From CAYHVK01 sp964360255 (GTDB lineage Bacteria; Bdellovibrionota; Bdellovibrionia; Bdellovibrionales; UBA1609): 64,000 nt of DNA. The stretch is taken from assembly GCA_964360255.1 (NCBI GenBank), contig CAYHVK010000007.1, forward strand, positions 1 through 64,000, in the 5' to 3' direction. Positions 9,048-17,828 of this stretch are shown piece by piece; the first letter of the stretch is position 1; every line of letters starts with the position of its first letter. The notes below the pieces were generated by a model. That model was not told the DNA's origin. It searched no databases and was given only the letters and a program-made list of their open reading frames with translations. Made by a program: the position numbers and the translations under genes.

Positions 9048-9881
9048 CTATTTCTTCGCTTGAAGCTTTTTTAGTTCTTTAGCTACGTTACCTGCATCTT
9101 TAACTGGGTCGACGCCCACAAAAATCTTCGCGATCTTTAAATCTGGGTCCAGAATAAACGTTGAGCGCTTCGCCATTTTCATCATCGGCATTTTAACTCC
9201 GTATTGCTCGATGATTTTTGCATCAGGGTCTGCAATTAATGTGAAAGTTAGATTATGGTTCTTATGAAAAGCCGCTTGCTCTTTAACCGTGTCGGCGCTG
9301 ATACCGAAAACATCGGCATTTAATGCACGAATCACTTTGATCGAATCTCTGAAAGCACAAGCCTGTTTCGTGCAACCTGGAGTTTCGGCTTTCGGATAGA
9401 AATAAAGGACCGTCCATTGGCCCGCCCGATCCGCTAGTTTAAAATCTTGGCCTTCATGGGTTTTCGCAACAAAATCTGGAGCTTTTCCCCCGAGCACGGC
9501 TTTACCTGGCACCGGAATTTTTCCACCCGCGGCGGCTTGATCAGCTGGCGAAGGTTCAACGGAAGAGGCTGCGGTTTTAATACCTAAAACCTCAGAACCT
9601 TTTACGGTCAGATCAACTGCGGTTTTTTTCTCAAATGAATCTTTCATTGTGACAAGATCTTCTTCTTTCATGGCCGTGGCTTTGGTAATTTTGAAGGTTC
9701 GCTTGTTATCTTTTAATCGAATTTCGTAAGCATTATCGAGCTCATTGAGACTCTCAATGACACCATTAACAGTGACAGTTTTGGGCGTCGCCGTAGCCTT
9801 AAGAGAAAAAGTGTAAAGTCCAATAAACAAACTTATACAAAGTACATGTCTAATTTTTTGACAGTTTAGTAATCGGTTCAT
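9048..9881 (-). CDS. Exported PrxQ/BCP-type peroxiredoxin with N-terminal extension
   Basis: Thioredoxin-fold peroxidase; peroxidatic Cys170 and resolving Cys175 lie in the PrxQ signature (FYPKAETPGCTKQACAFRD), with downstream 'GISADTVKEQAAFHKNHNLTF' also typical. The peroxiredoxin domain covers about residues 128-277. Before it is a signal peptide (about 1-32) and a roughly 70-residue beta-rich segment (34-105) that is not part of the usual enzyme and may be an OB-like or accessory domain. The protein is therefore predicted to work outside the cytoplasm. The gene is convergent with the hydrolase gene and divergent from the L,D-transpeptidase gene. Confidence 0.88.
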   Translation of the reverse strand: MNRLLNCQKIRHVLCISLFIGLYTFSLKATATPKTVTVNGVIESLNELDNAYEIRLKDNKRTFKITKATAMKEEDLVTMKDSFEKKTAVDLTVKGSEVLGIKTAASSVEPSPADQAAAGGKIPVPGKAVLGGKAPDFVAKTHEGQDFKLADRAGQWTVLYFYPKAETPGCTKQACAFRDSIKVIRALNADVFGISADTVKEQAAFHKNHNLTFTLIADPDAKIIEQYGVKMPMMKMAKRSTFILDPDLKIAKIFVGVDPVKDAGNVAKELKKLQAKK

Positions 9882-9950
9882 GCCGTCTCCTTAGTTCAAC
9901 CCATTTTTATGAATTTGGATTATATTACAACCAATTCGGAGATAAAAAGT

Positions 9951-11729
9951 ATGAAAAAAACCACACGAAATATTTTATTTCTCACTTCACTCGCCCTCTC
10001 AACTCAGGCCCTTGCTCAGCCTTATGGTTGGCAAACTGATTCACAGCCGAGTCAACCAGCTCAACCCACGCCAACAACGCCGACAGTTGTTCTGCAAGGC
10101 CCTGCAGCAGCACTTTATAATGCAATGGGCGGAACAGCTCTTTGGTATGGCAACTCGACGAATCAACAACGACTAAATCAATTCATAAGATTTCTACCTT
10201 CAATCCAAAAGCATGGTCTTCGTCCTACCGATTACCGCTTCAATGCTATTTATCAAACTCTAGCTTCTGACCCTAATGCTTTTGATATTCAATTTACCAC
10301 TGAAGTTCTACGCCTTCTTAAAGATGTAAGTGTAGGACGCCTGAAAGATCCACGCTCTGTTTCTCGTGATAACGTGAAGTTTGCACCACGAGCTTTTAAT
10401 GTTGATGCTCGCGTCGTGAATTTCTTTAACTCTCCCAATGACAGATCTTTTGAAACCTTGGCACCACAACATAAGATGTACCAGGATCTAGTTGAACTTT
10501 TGGCTCGTCTTCAAGCTATTAATAGTCGCGGTGGATATGCCGGCATCAAGGTTTTACCAAAAATGTTTAGGGTTGGAGTGATAGACCCCATCGTTGCTGA
10601 GATGAAATCCATCCTCAACGTTTATGGTTTTAATCTTTACGTTGATAACAATTTTGATGAGCCTTTAAAAGAAGCACTAAAGAAGATGCAAGAAGCGAAT
10701 CTAGGCTTACCAGATGGTATTGTTTCGCCAGTTAATAAAGACGTTCTTACATTTTTTAACGTTGATTCTTTCACACGGGCACAAGAAGTCGAACTTGTTA
10801 TGGAGCAGATCCGTTGGTTGCCAACTTACCTAGGCGATCGCTACCTGTTTTTAAACTCGGCTGTTCAAGAACTTACGTTGCACGATCCAAATCTTGAGAC
10901 GACTTCACCACTCCGTTTGCAGAAAACAGTGAATGGCCGCGTTGATCGTGCGACTCCGTCTCTACAGGATGAAGTTTACCAAGTTATTCTGAATCCAACT
11001 TGGACAGTTCCTGAAAGTTTAGTGGCTAAAGATAAGCTTCCAGCTATGCGCAAAGCTTTTCTTGAAAGCGGAGTCGAGGGCGTAATTGCGTACTTGGACA
11101 AAATGCGTTTTTCACTTCTTGATCGCGCCACAAATATGGCAATTGACCCTTATTCAATCGATTGGGCGACGATCACTGGGGTCAGCATTTCGCCCGAAGG
11201 GCTTCCGGTTCAGTCTCAAACTATTTCAGCTTCTAACCTCTCATTTAAGTTTGTACAATCAACTGGGTCAGATAACGCTCTTGGCGTAGTAAAATTTAAC
11301 CTTAAAAATCCTTATGCCATTTACTTACACGATACAAATGAGCGCAATCTTTTCGGCAAAGATACGCAAGGCCGTTACATCTACAACAACCGCCTGAAGA
11401 GCTCAGGTTGTGTCCGCGTTGAACACCCAATTGAACTGGCGACTTATTTGCTGCAAGGAACCGAGTGGACTCTAGATCGCATTTTAGCGACGGTTCCACA
11501 AAAGGGCCAACCGAGCGGACAATTACCTCCTACAGTCATTCCTCTTGCTGGATCTCAACGTGTGAAAGTTTATTTGTTACCGATGACGGCTTATAAAAAA
11601 GGTGAGCAGTTTTATTTTGCGAAAGACTCTTACAAACAAAACGCTATGGTTCAAAGAGCTCTTAAACGCGAAGGTTATTTGAACGAAGCCGCACCTGAAG
11701 CGGCCTCATCAGCGAATGGTATTTACTAA
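9951..11729 (+). CDS. L,D-transpeptidase, YcbB (LdtD)-like
   Basis: Periplasmic peptidoglycan cross-linking enzyme. The signal peptide (MKKTTRNILFLTSLAL, cleavage after TQALA) begins at the ATG at 9951, which is preceded by CGGAG; an in-frame ATG at 9909 would only add residues before the signal. A scaffold region and a peptidoglycan-binding-like segment (about 200-265) lead to the YkuD catalytic domain, with His460 in YLHDT and Cys487 in LKSSGCVRVEHP, the YcbB version of the motif. At 592 aa it matches large YcbB enzymes rather than small Ldt proteins. In predatory relatives such enzymes also modify prey wall, but nothing here proves that role. Confidence 0.9.
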   Translation: MKKTTRNILFLTSLALSTQALAQPYGWQTDSQPSQPAQPTPTTPTVVLQGPAAALYNAMGGTALWYGNSTNQQRLNQFIRFLPSIQKHGLRPTDYRFNAIYQTLASDPNAFDIQFTTEVLRLLKDVSVGRLKDPRSVSRDNVKFAPRAFNVDARVVNFFNSPNDRSFETLAPQHKMYQDLVELLARLQAINSRGGYAGIKVLPKMFRVGVIDPIVAEMKSILNVYGFNLYVDNNFDEPLKEALKKMQEANLGLPDGIVSPVNKDVLTFFNVDSFTRAQEVELVMEQIRWLPTYLGDRYLFLNSAVQELTLHDPNLETTSPLRLQKTVNGRVDRATPSLQDEVYQVILNPTWTVPESLVAKDKLPAMRKAFLESGVEGVIAYLDKMRFSLLDRATNMAIDPYSIDWATITGVSISPEGLPVQSQTISASNLSFKFVQSTGSDNALGVVKFNLKNPYAIYLHDTNERNLFGKDTQGRYIYNNRLKSSGCVRVEHPIELATYLLQGTEWTLDRILATVPQKGQPSGQLPPTVIPLAGSQRVKVYLLPMTAYKKGEQFYFAKDSYKQNAMVQRALKREGYLNEAAPEAASSANGIY

Positions 11730-11738
11730 TCCGCGCAC

Positions 11739-11760
11739 TGGCGCCGCTTAGATGGCGCCA
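11739..11760. terminator. Hairpin between convergent genes
   Basis: TGGCGCC at 11739-11745 and GGCGCCA at 11754-11760 form a perfect seven-base-pair stem with an eight-base loop, in the 39-base gap between two convergent genes. The symmetry suits a bidirectional terminator, though the U-tracts are poor. Confidence 0.6.
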
Positions 11761-11768
11761 AGCCTTGC

Positions 11769-13844
11769 TTAGATTCCAATTTTCTTGAAGAATGCGTCCG
11801 AGTTCGGTTCGCGTCCTAAGAATTCGCGAAGTAAATCGATAGCGTCCTTCATTGAACCCTGTTCAAGAATCGCACGACGGTATTTGCCGCCCACTTTTGC
11901 ATTGAGCAGTCCACGCTTCTCGAAGATCGAGAACATATCTTGCGCGTAAACTTCAGACCACAAGTAACCGTAGTAACCAGCATCGTAGCCGCCCATCATA
12001 TGGCCAAACGTACCCGGAAAGTGAACGCCGGCGATTGGGTCTACACCGATCAGCTCTTTAAAGTAACGATTGTAAACGTCATCAACACGAACCGCGCCTG
12101 GAGTCGAATGGATCTCCATATCGAAGAGACCGAACGTCAATTGACGGCTGTAGAAATAGCCTTGGCCGAAGTTTTTAGCCTGAAGCATTTTATCAAGAAG
12201 TGCCTTCGGCAATTTCTTCTTCGTATCTGTATAGTGGCCAGAAATAAGATTTAAGATTTTCGCATCCCAAACCCAGTTCTCAAGCATTTGCGATGGAGCT
12301 TCTACGAAGTCACGCGATGTAGAAGAGCCTGATAAGCTCGCATACTTAGCTCGCGTCAGTGTTTGGTGCATAATATGACCAAACTCGTGGAAAAGCGTTT
12401 CAACTTCGTCATGTGACAAGAGTGCTGGCTTGCCAGGCCCTGCCGGCGTGAAGTTAGAAACGATTGATGAAACTGTCTCATTGTATTTTCCGTTGACTTC
12501 ACGGCCGCTCACTAGAGTGAAGGCAGCTGCGTGACCGTACTTACCCGCACGTGGGTAGAAATCAGCGTAGAAATAACCGATACGAGTTTTTGTTTTTGTA
12601 TCTGTGATTTCATAGAGAACTACATCTGGTGACCAAACTTTAGCATTCGCTACAGCTTTATAACTCACACCAAGAAGTTTTGAGTAAACAGCGAACATAC
12701 CCTCAACCACAGTCGCGGCTGGAAAGTATTCACGAATCAGTTCGTTATCAACGCTGAGTTTCGTTTTCTTATAAGTATTGAGGTAATAACTGATGTCTTC
12801 TTGGTTAATGACCGTAGCTGAAGGGTCTTCAATTTTCTTAAGTGGTAATAATAAATCAAGATCTTGCTTTGTCTTAGCCGCCACACGTTGCTTTAAACCA
12901 ACCAAGAACTCTTCAATTGTTTTGCGGTTCTTCGCCATACGATCTGAAGATTTGTAATCAACCCATGTGTTGTAACCTAAAATCTTCGCAGCTTGGCTAC
13001 GAAGCTGAACTGTCTTCTCAAGAAGCTCAGTGTTCTCGTACGTGCCGCGATTTAAATAAGCTACGAGCATTTTCTTACGAGTCTGCGCGTTTGAAGCGTT
13101 CTCCATGATCACAGTGTAATCAGAGCTCTTTGTTGTAATGATGTATTCACCACCAGTTGATTTCTTAGCGCGAGCTAAGAAGGACTCAGGTACACCTTTA
13201 AGTTCGCTAGCGGCAAAGTTAACTGTTGTTACATCATTGTTAAGATTTGCCGAAAATTTAGTTTCGTTACGGCTAATTTCGCTCAAGAGAGTTTTTAATT
13301 GAGCCAGTTCAGCATCCGGAAGCTTTAAACCATTCTTCTCGAATGCCTTAAGTGTTTCAGAGCTTAAACGAACTTCATCTGCTGCCGTTGGCTTCACCAA
13401 TTGAAGAGCGGCATAGATATCTTTGCGTGTGAATAACCCAACGTAGAATTGGCCCAGGCCTTCTTCACAAGCCGAACCTTCTGCACGAAGCTTTTCATCT
13501 AAAGATACGTAGCCCATAAAAGTAAGGCCGTTTGTCATATCATTAAGATCAGCTAGGGTATTTTCAAAAGCCAAAAGCGTGTTCTGAACAGTGGCTGTAT
13601 CAGCTTTAATTTTTGCAATTGCATCTAAGTTTACAGAAGCTTGATCTACTGCTGCTTTACATAGTGCAGTAATTTCTCCTGGAGCATAATCACTGCGGAT
13701 CAGTACGCCTTCACTTAAACGTTGAGTCGCCGTTAAGCCCCGCTCGACAAATGAACTTTCCGCACCAGTCGTAACGTGGGCGCAGGCTGTCATAGTCCAA
13801 ACTAAAGTCAAAATGACACTGAAAAACTGTTTTTTGTTAAACAT
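11769..13844 (-). CDS. M3 family oligopeptidase, predicted lipoprotein
   Basis: Zinc metallopeptidase of the thimet oligopeptidase/Dcp family, 691 aa. The zinc-binding HEFGH sits near residue 485 with the following C-terminal substrate-groove segments (YARQ-type 'GYFYSRQLTFGLFDMEIH', 'FGHMMGGYDAGYYGYLWSEVYAQD'). The N-terminus is a signal with a lipobox-like MTAC, so it is probably a periplasmic or membrane-tethered enzyme degrading short peptides, which is unusual compared with the cytoplasmic enzymes of enterics. Two tandem ATGs (13847, 13844) follow CTGAGGAG; the second has better spacing. Confidence 0.9.
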   Translation of the reverse strand: MFNKKQFFSVILTLVWTMTACAHVTTGAESSFVERGLTATQRLSEGVLIRSDYAPGEITALCKAAVDQASVNLDAIAKIKADTATVQNTLLAFENTLADLNDMTNGLTFMGYVSLDEKLRAEGSACEEGLGQFYVGLFTRKDIYAALQLVKPTAADEVRLSSETLKAFEKNGLKLPDAELAQLKTLLSEISRNETKFSANLNNDVTTVNFAASELKGVPESFLARAKKSTGGEYIITTKSSDYTVIMENASNAQTRKKMLVAYLNRGTYENTELLEKTVQLRSQAAKILGYNTWVDYKSSDRMAKNRKTIEEFLVGLKQRVAAKTKQDLDLLLPLKKIEDPSATVINQEDISYYLNTYKKTKLSVDNELIREYFPAATVVEGMFAVYSKLLGVSYKAVANAKVWSPDVVLYEITDTKTKTRIGYFYADFYPRAGKYGHAAAFTLVSGREVNGKYNETVSSIVSNFTPAGPGKPALLSHDEVETLFHEFGHIMHQTLTRAKYASLSGSSTSRDFVEAPSQMLENWVWDAKILNLISGHYTDTKKKLPKALLDKMLQAKNFGQGYFYSRQLTFGLFDMEIHSTPGAVRVDDVYNRYFKELIGVDPIAGVHFPGTFGHMMGGYDAGYYGYLWSEVYAQDMFSIFEKRGLLNAKVGGKYRRAILEQGSMKDAIDLLREFLGREPNSDAFFKKIGI

Positions 13845-13904
13845 CATTATCTCCTCAGATATAGTTTCATTAACTAGCAAATCAAATGCCGAAAGAGAAT
13901 CGCT

Positions 13905-14846
13905 TTGTTACATTTTTGGTACTGGTGGAAAATTTTAAAAAGACGTAATCGTCCACGAACGTTTAAGCCGGTCGTGCTCGTTACTGGTTGCAGCTCAGGT
14001 ATTGGTCTCGCCCTCGCTCAAGAACTTTATAATATTGAAGACTATCGCGTCGTTATTACAGCGCGTGAAAAATCTTTACCAATATTAGCCGCCGCTTTTA
14101 AAGAAAATGAACGTTTTATTATTCGCCCTCTAGATGTTTCTTTTGAAAATGACAGAAAGAAATTAATTCAAGAAATTCAAGAGAGTTGGGGCGGAGTCAG
14201 CATTCTTATTAATAATGCTGGAATCAGCTATCGCTCGGTCATCGAACACATGACCGAAAAAGATGAATACAATCAAATGGCCACAAACTATTTTGGCGCG
14301 GTTGGTTTAATTCGCCTGGTGATTCCTTACATGCGTGAACTGGGTCGAGGAAAAATTATTAATGTCTCATCGGTCAGTGGAATGCTAGCTATGCCGACGA
14401 TGGCTTCTTATAGTGCTTCAAAGCATGCGCTCGAAGGTATGAGCGAGGCCTTATGGTACGAAATGAAACCACTCGGAATTAACGTCAGTTTAATTCAGCC
14501 TGGGTTTATTCATTCAAATTCGTTTAGAAATGTTTATTACACCGAGCAATCGAAACCAGAGGCCGGCAAAGATGGCCCCTACTGTGATTACTACGGCAAT
14601 ATGACTCCATTTATTGAGAAGCTGATGAAGAAGAGTCCAACTGATCCTAAAAGTATTGCCCGTACGATTCTTAAAGTTATTAAAACAGAAGATCCGCCAC
14701 TTTGGATCGCGGCGACTTTCGATGCCACTTTATTCTATTACGTGCGCCGCTGGGTGCCGCGAAGATTTCTGCTTCCGTTTCTTTTCTACTTCTTACCCAA
14801 TTCAAAAACTTGGGGACAGAAGTATACGCACAAACGCCAAGGCTGA
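13905..14846 (+). CDS. Short-chain dehydrogenase/reductase
   Basis: NAD(P)-dependent oxidoreductase: TGCSSGIG cofactor motif (27-34), NNAG (103-106), catalytic Ser156, Tyr169 and Lys173 (YSASK). The C-terminal extension is rich in aromatic and basic residues ('FYYVRRWVPRRFLLPFLFYFLP'), suggesting membrane association, as does the WYWWKILKRR start. A TTG at 13905 is used because no ATG exists in frame upstream of the cofactor motif; a GTG at about 13974 is too close to it to be convincing. Substrate unknown. Confidence 0.82.
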   Translation: MLHFWYWWKILKRRNRPRTFKPVVLVTGCSSGIGLALAQELYNIEDYRVVITAREKSLPILAAAFKENERFIIRPLDVSFENDRKKLIQEIQESWGGVSILINNAGISYRSVIEHMTEKDEYNQMATNYFGAVGLIRLVIPYMRELGRGKIINVSSVSGMLAMPTMASYSASKHALEGMSEALWYEMKPLGINVSLIQPGFIHSNSFRNVYYTEQSKPEAGKDGPYCDYYGNMTPFIEKLMKKSPTDPKSIARTILKVIKTEDPPLWIAATFDATLFYYVRRWVPRRFLLPFLFYFLPNSKTWGQKYTHKRQG

Positions 14847-14855
14847 GAGGTCAGC

Positions 14856-15332
14856 TTAATGCTGGCCCGTTAAAAAAGAAATAACAGCTAGCGTGATATA
14901 AATAGCGCCGGCAAAAAGTGCGATCATGGTAGCTAAAATTGCCACCAAAGTCCCACCAACAACGAAAGCGGAATGACGAGCTGTCGCTTCTGGTGAATGA
15001 TGGTAACGCTCAAATAAATCCACGTTTTTATTATTCGATTTCCAGTAGAAATCGAAAATATTCCCGATCACCGGTAAAATTCCGATAAAATCTTCTAACA
15101 GAACATTGAGAGCCATACGAATAAGCACCACAGGCGAACAGCCCGAGCGCGCTGCTTGAGCTATAATATAAAATGAAAATAAACTGGTGAAAGCGTCACC
15201 GAAAACCGGAACAAGCCCAATGATTGCATCCAAACCAAATTTAATACCCCAAGGCCCAGTGAACTGAGAGTCTAAAAGCTGAGCCAGCCATTTTACTGAA
15301 TTCAAATTTTTATAACGATTGTTTGCATCCAT
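14856..15332 (-). CDS. DUF4112 membrane protein
   Basis: A 158-residue protein with the 'LDSQFTGPWGIKFGLDAIIGLVPVFGD' opening, 'SFYIIAQAARSGCSPVVLIRMALNV' and 'DFIGILPVIGNIFDFYWKSN' that define DUF4112, and a C-terminal membrane helix. Function unknown. The ATG at 15332 gives the family-like N-terminus; an upstream in-frame ATG at 15380 would overlap the divergent methyltransferase gene. Confidence 0.82.
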   Translation of the reverse strand: MDANNRYKNLNSVKWLAQLLDSQFTGPWGIKFGLDAIIGLVPVFGDAFTSLFSFYIIAQAARSGCSPVVLIRMALNVLLEDFIGILPVIGNIFDFYWKSNNKNVDLFERYHHSPEATARHSAFVVGGTLVAILATMIALFAGAIYITLAVISFLTGQH

Positions 15333-15374
15333 AACCGCTAATCTATAAGAGTTAGCTTTAACTAGAAAGCAGCA

Positions 15375-16253
15375 ATGCATAAGAATGATTCTCAGGCCTT
15401 ATTTGAAATCGTCACGACCACAGCGGGAGCCGTCTCCATTCGCAATAATGTGGTGAATGAGACCATGCACAACCCCGTCGGGCCCTGGAAAGAAGCCAAC
15501 GAACTTTACATCGCTCAATCTCGCCTCGCCGAGCGTTTACAAAAAGCTTCAGTGACACTTTTCGATGTAGGATTAGGCGCCGCCGCCAACTCACTCGCCG
15601 CACTTCACTGCCAAGGCCAACAAACCGGCCTCTCAACAGAACTCACACTTATTAGCTTCGAGAGAGATTTAGACCTTCTTAAGTTTGCTTTAGAAAATGC
15701 CCATCACTTCGAGCATTTTAGCGGCTACGAAACTGCGATTGAAACGCTCCTTGAAAAAGGGGAATGGATCAACCCGCAATTGCGTACAAAATGGATTCTT
15801 CGCCATGGCGACTTCACCAAGCTGATTCAAAAAGAAACTTACACCGCCGACCTTATTTATTTTGATCCGTACTCACCGAAGGTGAATAACGAGATGTGGT
15901 CCCTTGAATGCTTAAAGAATCTTCGCCGTGCCTGCCACAGGTCGAAGCCTAAGTCAGACTCCCACGTCGGTGCTGAGCCAGCCACCGAGCTTTATACTTA
16001 CTCACAAGCCACACCCGTGCGCTATCGTCTCTTACAAGCGGGCTTTTATGTGGGAGTGGGCTCACCTACTGGCTTGAAAGCCGATACGACAATTGCTTCG
16101 ACACGATTTGAAAATTTATCTGAGCCTCTGGGAATACGCTGGGCTGATCGATTACGAAAATCAGAGAGCCCAGAGCTTTTAAATGATAAAGAAAATATCG
16201 AGCGACTTTTAAAAAGCCACCCGCAGTTTACGGAACATCGAGCTGATAGCTGA
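15375..16253 (+). CDS. mnmD: tRNA 5-methylaminomethyl-2-thiouridine methyltransferase-like protein (MnmD, DUF752)
   Basis: SAM-dependent methyltransferase resembling the N-terminal half of MnmC, which completes the wobble modification mnm5s2U34. Seen: 'HNPVGPWKEANELYIAQSRL' opening, glycine motif LFDVGLGAAANSL (about 61-73), and LIYFDPYSPKVNNEMWSLE, the MnmC signature. The FAD-dependent oxidoreductase half of bifunctional MnmC is absent, as in many bacteria with stand-alone MnmD. The last 26 bases overlap the convergent peptidase gene. Confidence 0.85.
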   Translation: MHKNDSQALFEIVTTTAGAVSIRNNVVNETMHNPVGPWKEANELYIAQSRLAERLQKASVTLFDVGLGAAANSLAALHCQGQQTGLSTELTLISFERDLDLLKFALENAHHFEHFSGYETAIETLLEKGEWINPQLRTKWILRHGDFTKLIQKETYTADLIYFDPYSPKVNNEMWSLECLKNLRRACHRSKPKSDSHVGAEPATELYTYSQATPVRYRLLQAGFYVGVGSPTGLKADTTIASTRFENLSEPLGIRWADRLRKSESPELLNDKENIERLLKSHPQFTEHRADS

Positions 16254-17202
16254 TGTCTGAATATCCGCCGAGTTTTACATACACTGTGTATGCACCCGAT
16301 TGCTCTAATTTATATTTGAGTACCGGCTCGCTAGACATCACCACTTGGCCATTGGGTGCACGAATGATCCACTCTGTTAAAAGTGGCTCAGCTTCTTCTT
16401 GTGTTTCTAAAGAAGCGGTCAGCTGAATCTCTTGTCCGACCCTTGCATCACCTTCAAAGGCGATGATCGGCTGACCAGCAGAATCGATTTGCATCGCTTT
16501 AAATTGATCTTCAGACATATTCGCTACACGTGCGGCTGAAAGCGCTGGTGCGGCAGTTTGATAGAACGTTCCATCAAGCGTGTGTGAGCGCCAATCACAG
16601 TGAATGTGACCATCGTTATAGAGCTGAATGAACGAAGCTCCTTGCGCGCGGCAAGCCGCCTGCATCTTCGCCATTGTCGAGCCCGATAAATCTAAACCAT
16701 CGCCGTACATGTGGCGTGAGATAGAGGCGCCACCAATTTTTTTATTGTAGGCAGGGCTTCTAAAAGCGCTGTTCACGCGAATGACTGTACCCAATTGATC
16801 GCGAATATTTTGCACAAATCCAAAAACATGTTCAGCAAAAAAGGCATAGCGCCCCTTTGAGGCCTGCATAAATTCGCTGAGCTTGAAATTGCGTGTGACT
16901 TGCTGATTTAGATTGATCTTCGTTAAATCAATGAGATGCGTAGGCTTACGATAGCGCTTATCAGATGAAGTGACATAATTATATTGGGCTTTATCTCTGC
17001 TGCTGAAAGAAGATAGTGCGGCTAAACCCACGCATTCTGCGGCCTCATACTTTTCGTACAACCAACATGTATTGGGTGACTTCTGCTCGGGAGCTGGTTT
17101 TGTCGGACCTGCTGCTTCAGGAGAACTTTTTTCTCCGCATGCGGCAGTGGTCATCATCAAAAAAACCGCAAAGCCAGCTGCTAGCTTAGATTTCATGTGC
17201 AT
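16228..17202 (-). CDS. M15-type peptidase lipoprotein (D-Ala-D-Ala carboxypeptidase-like)
   Basis: Predicted lipoprotein (signal with TTAAC) carrying a peptidase M15_3 domain at about residues 95-220: 'VNSAFRSPAYNKKIGGASISRHMYGDGLDLS' has the zinc-ligand pattern HxxGxxxD, and the third ligand is in GHIHCDWR. Such enzymes cut peptidoglycan peptides. A C-terminal immunoglobulin-like segment (about 245-325) may be a binding domain. AGGAG five bases before the ATG at 17202 supports the start. The 3' end overlaps the mnmD gene on the other strand by 26 bases. Confidence 0.82.
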   Translation of the reverse strand: MHMKSKLAAGFAVFLMMTTAACGEKSSPEAAGPTKPAPEQKSPNTCWLYEKYEAAECVGLAALSSFSSRDKAQYNYVTSSDKRYRKPTHLIDLTKINLNQQVTRNFKLSEFMQASKGRYAFFAEHVFGFVQNIRDQLGTVIRVNSAFRSPAYNKKIGGASISRHMYGDGLDLSGSTMAKMQAACRAQGASFIQLYNDGHIHCDWRSHTLDGTFYQTAAPALSAARVANMSEDQFKAMQIDSAGQPIIAFEGDARVGQEIQLTASLETQEEAEPLLTEWIIRAPNGQVVMSSEPVLKYKLEQSGAYTVYVKLGGYSDISYQLDVP

Positions 17203-17369
17203 TTGCACTCCTTATTTTTTGATCTTTCTATTTTGACTTAAAATAAGGAAAACGCCGGATTTCAGGACCTGTTTCTAGCTCTAGGTCTGAACAAATTAAG
17301 GCCTAGGTCTTAAGACTTCCTAGACTCGTTAAATATGAAAAGTTTTAATGCTGTTACAAGAAGCGCTCT

Positions 17370-17789
17370 CTAACCGACTTTTTGGCGGAGCTGTTTTTTT
17401 ACAGAATTAATTTTTTTTGATTCAATTCTTTTTCGCCGCGATGATTTCGTCGGACGTGTTTTTAATCTTTTTTTGGGAGCAAATTCAACCGAGAGCAACA
17501 TCTCTTTTAATTTGTCGATAGCATCTTTGATATTCATCGGCTGATCGCGATAACGATCACTGTGTATAATTAACAAACCTTCTTGAGAAATCTGATTGGC
17601 ATATTTTTCTATAAAACGCTGTTTCACTGCCGCCGAGAGAAAACGACTGTTTGACGGACTCCAGGCCAGAACCGCTTTACTATTCACTTTATTTACGTTT
17701 TGGCCACCTTTGCCTGAACTACGCGCAAAACTGAAAATCAATTCATATTCTGGCAGACGCAAATTGGGGCTGATCTCTATGATGCTCAT
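17370..17789 (-). CDS. arfB: Alternative ribosome-rescue factor ArfB (YaeJ)
   Basis: Peptidyl-tRNA hydrolase that frees stalled ribosomes on non-stop mRNA. The GGQ motif is Gly28-Gly29-Gln30 in ARSSGKGGQNVNKVNSK, and the protein ends in the long basic tail (RKRIESKKINSVKKQLRQK) that enters the mRNA channel. At 139 aa it is the right size and lacks the codon-recognition domain of RF1/RF2. Confidence 0.95.
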   Translation of the reverse strand: MSIIEISPNLRLPEYELIFSFARSSGKGGQNVNKVNSKAVLAWSPSNSRFLSAAVKQRFIEKYANQISQEGLLIIHSDRYRDQPMNIKDAIDKLKEMLLSVEFAPKKRLKTRPTKSSRRKRIESKKINSVKKQLRQKVG

Positions 17790-17828
17790 TGACCATTAGA
17801 TTACACTGACTCATAATGCCAGTCGATC

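Noticed and set aside
17321..17345. CTAGGTCT words and the palindrome GTCTTAAGAC between the M15 peptidase and arfB genes
   Set aside because: Short and in an AT-rich spacer; no recurrence linked to gene starts could be shown by eye.
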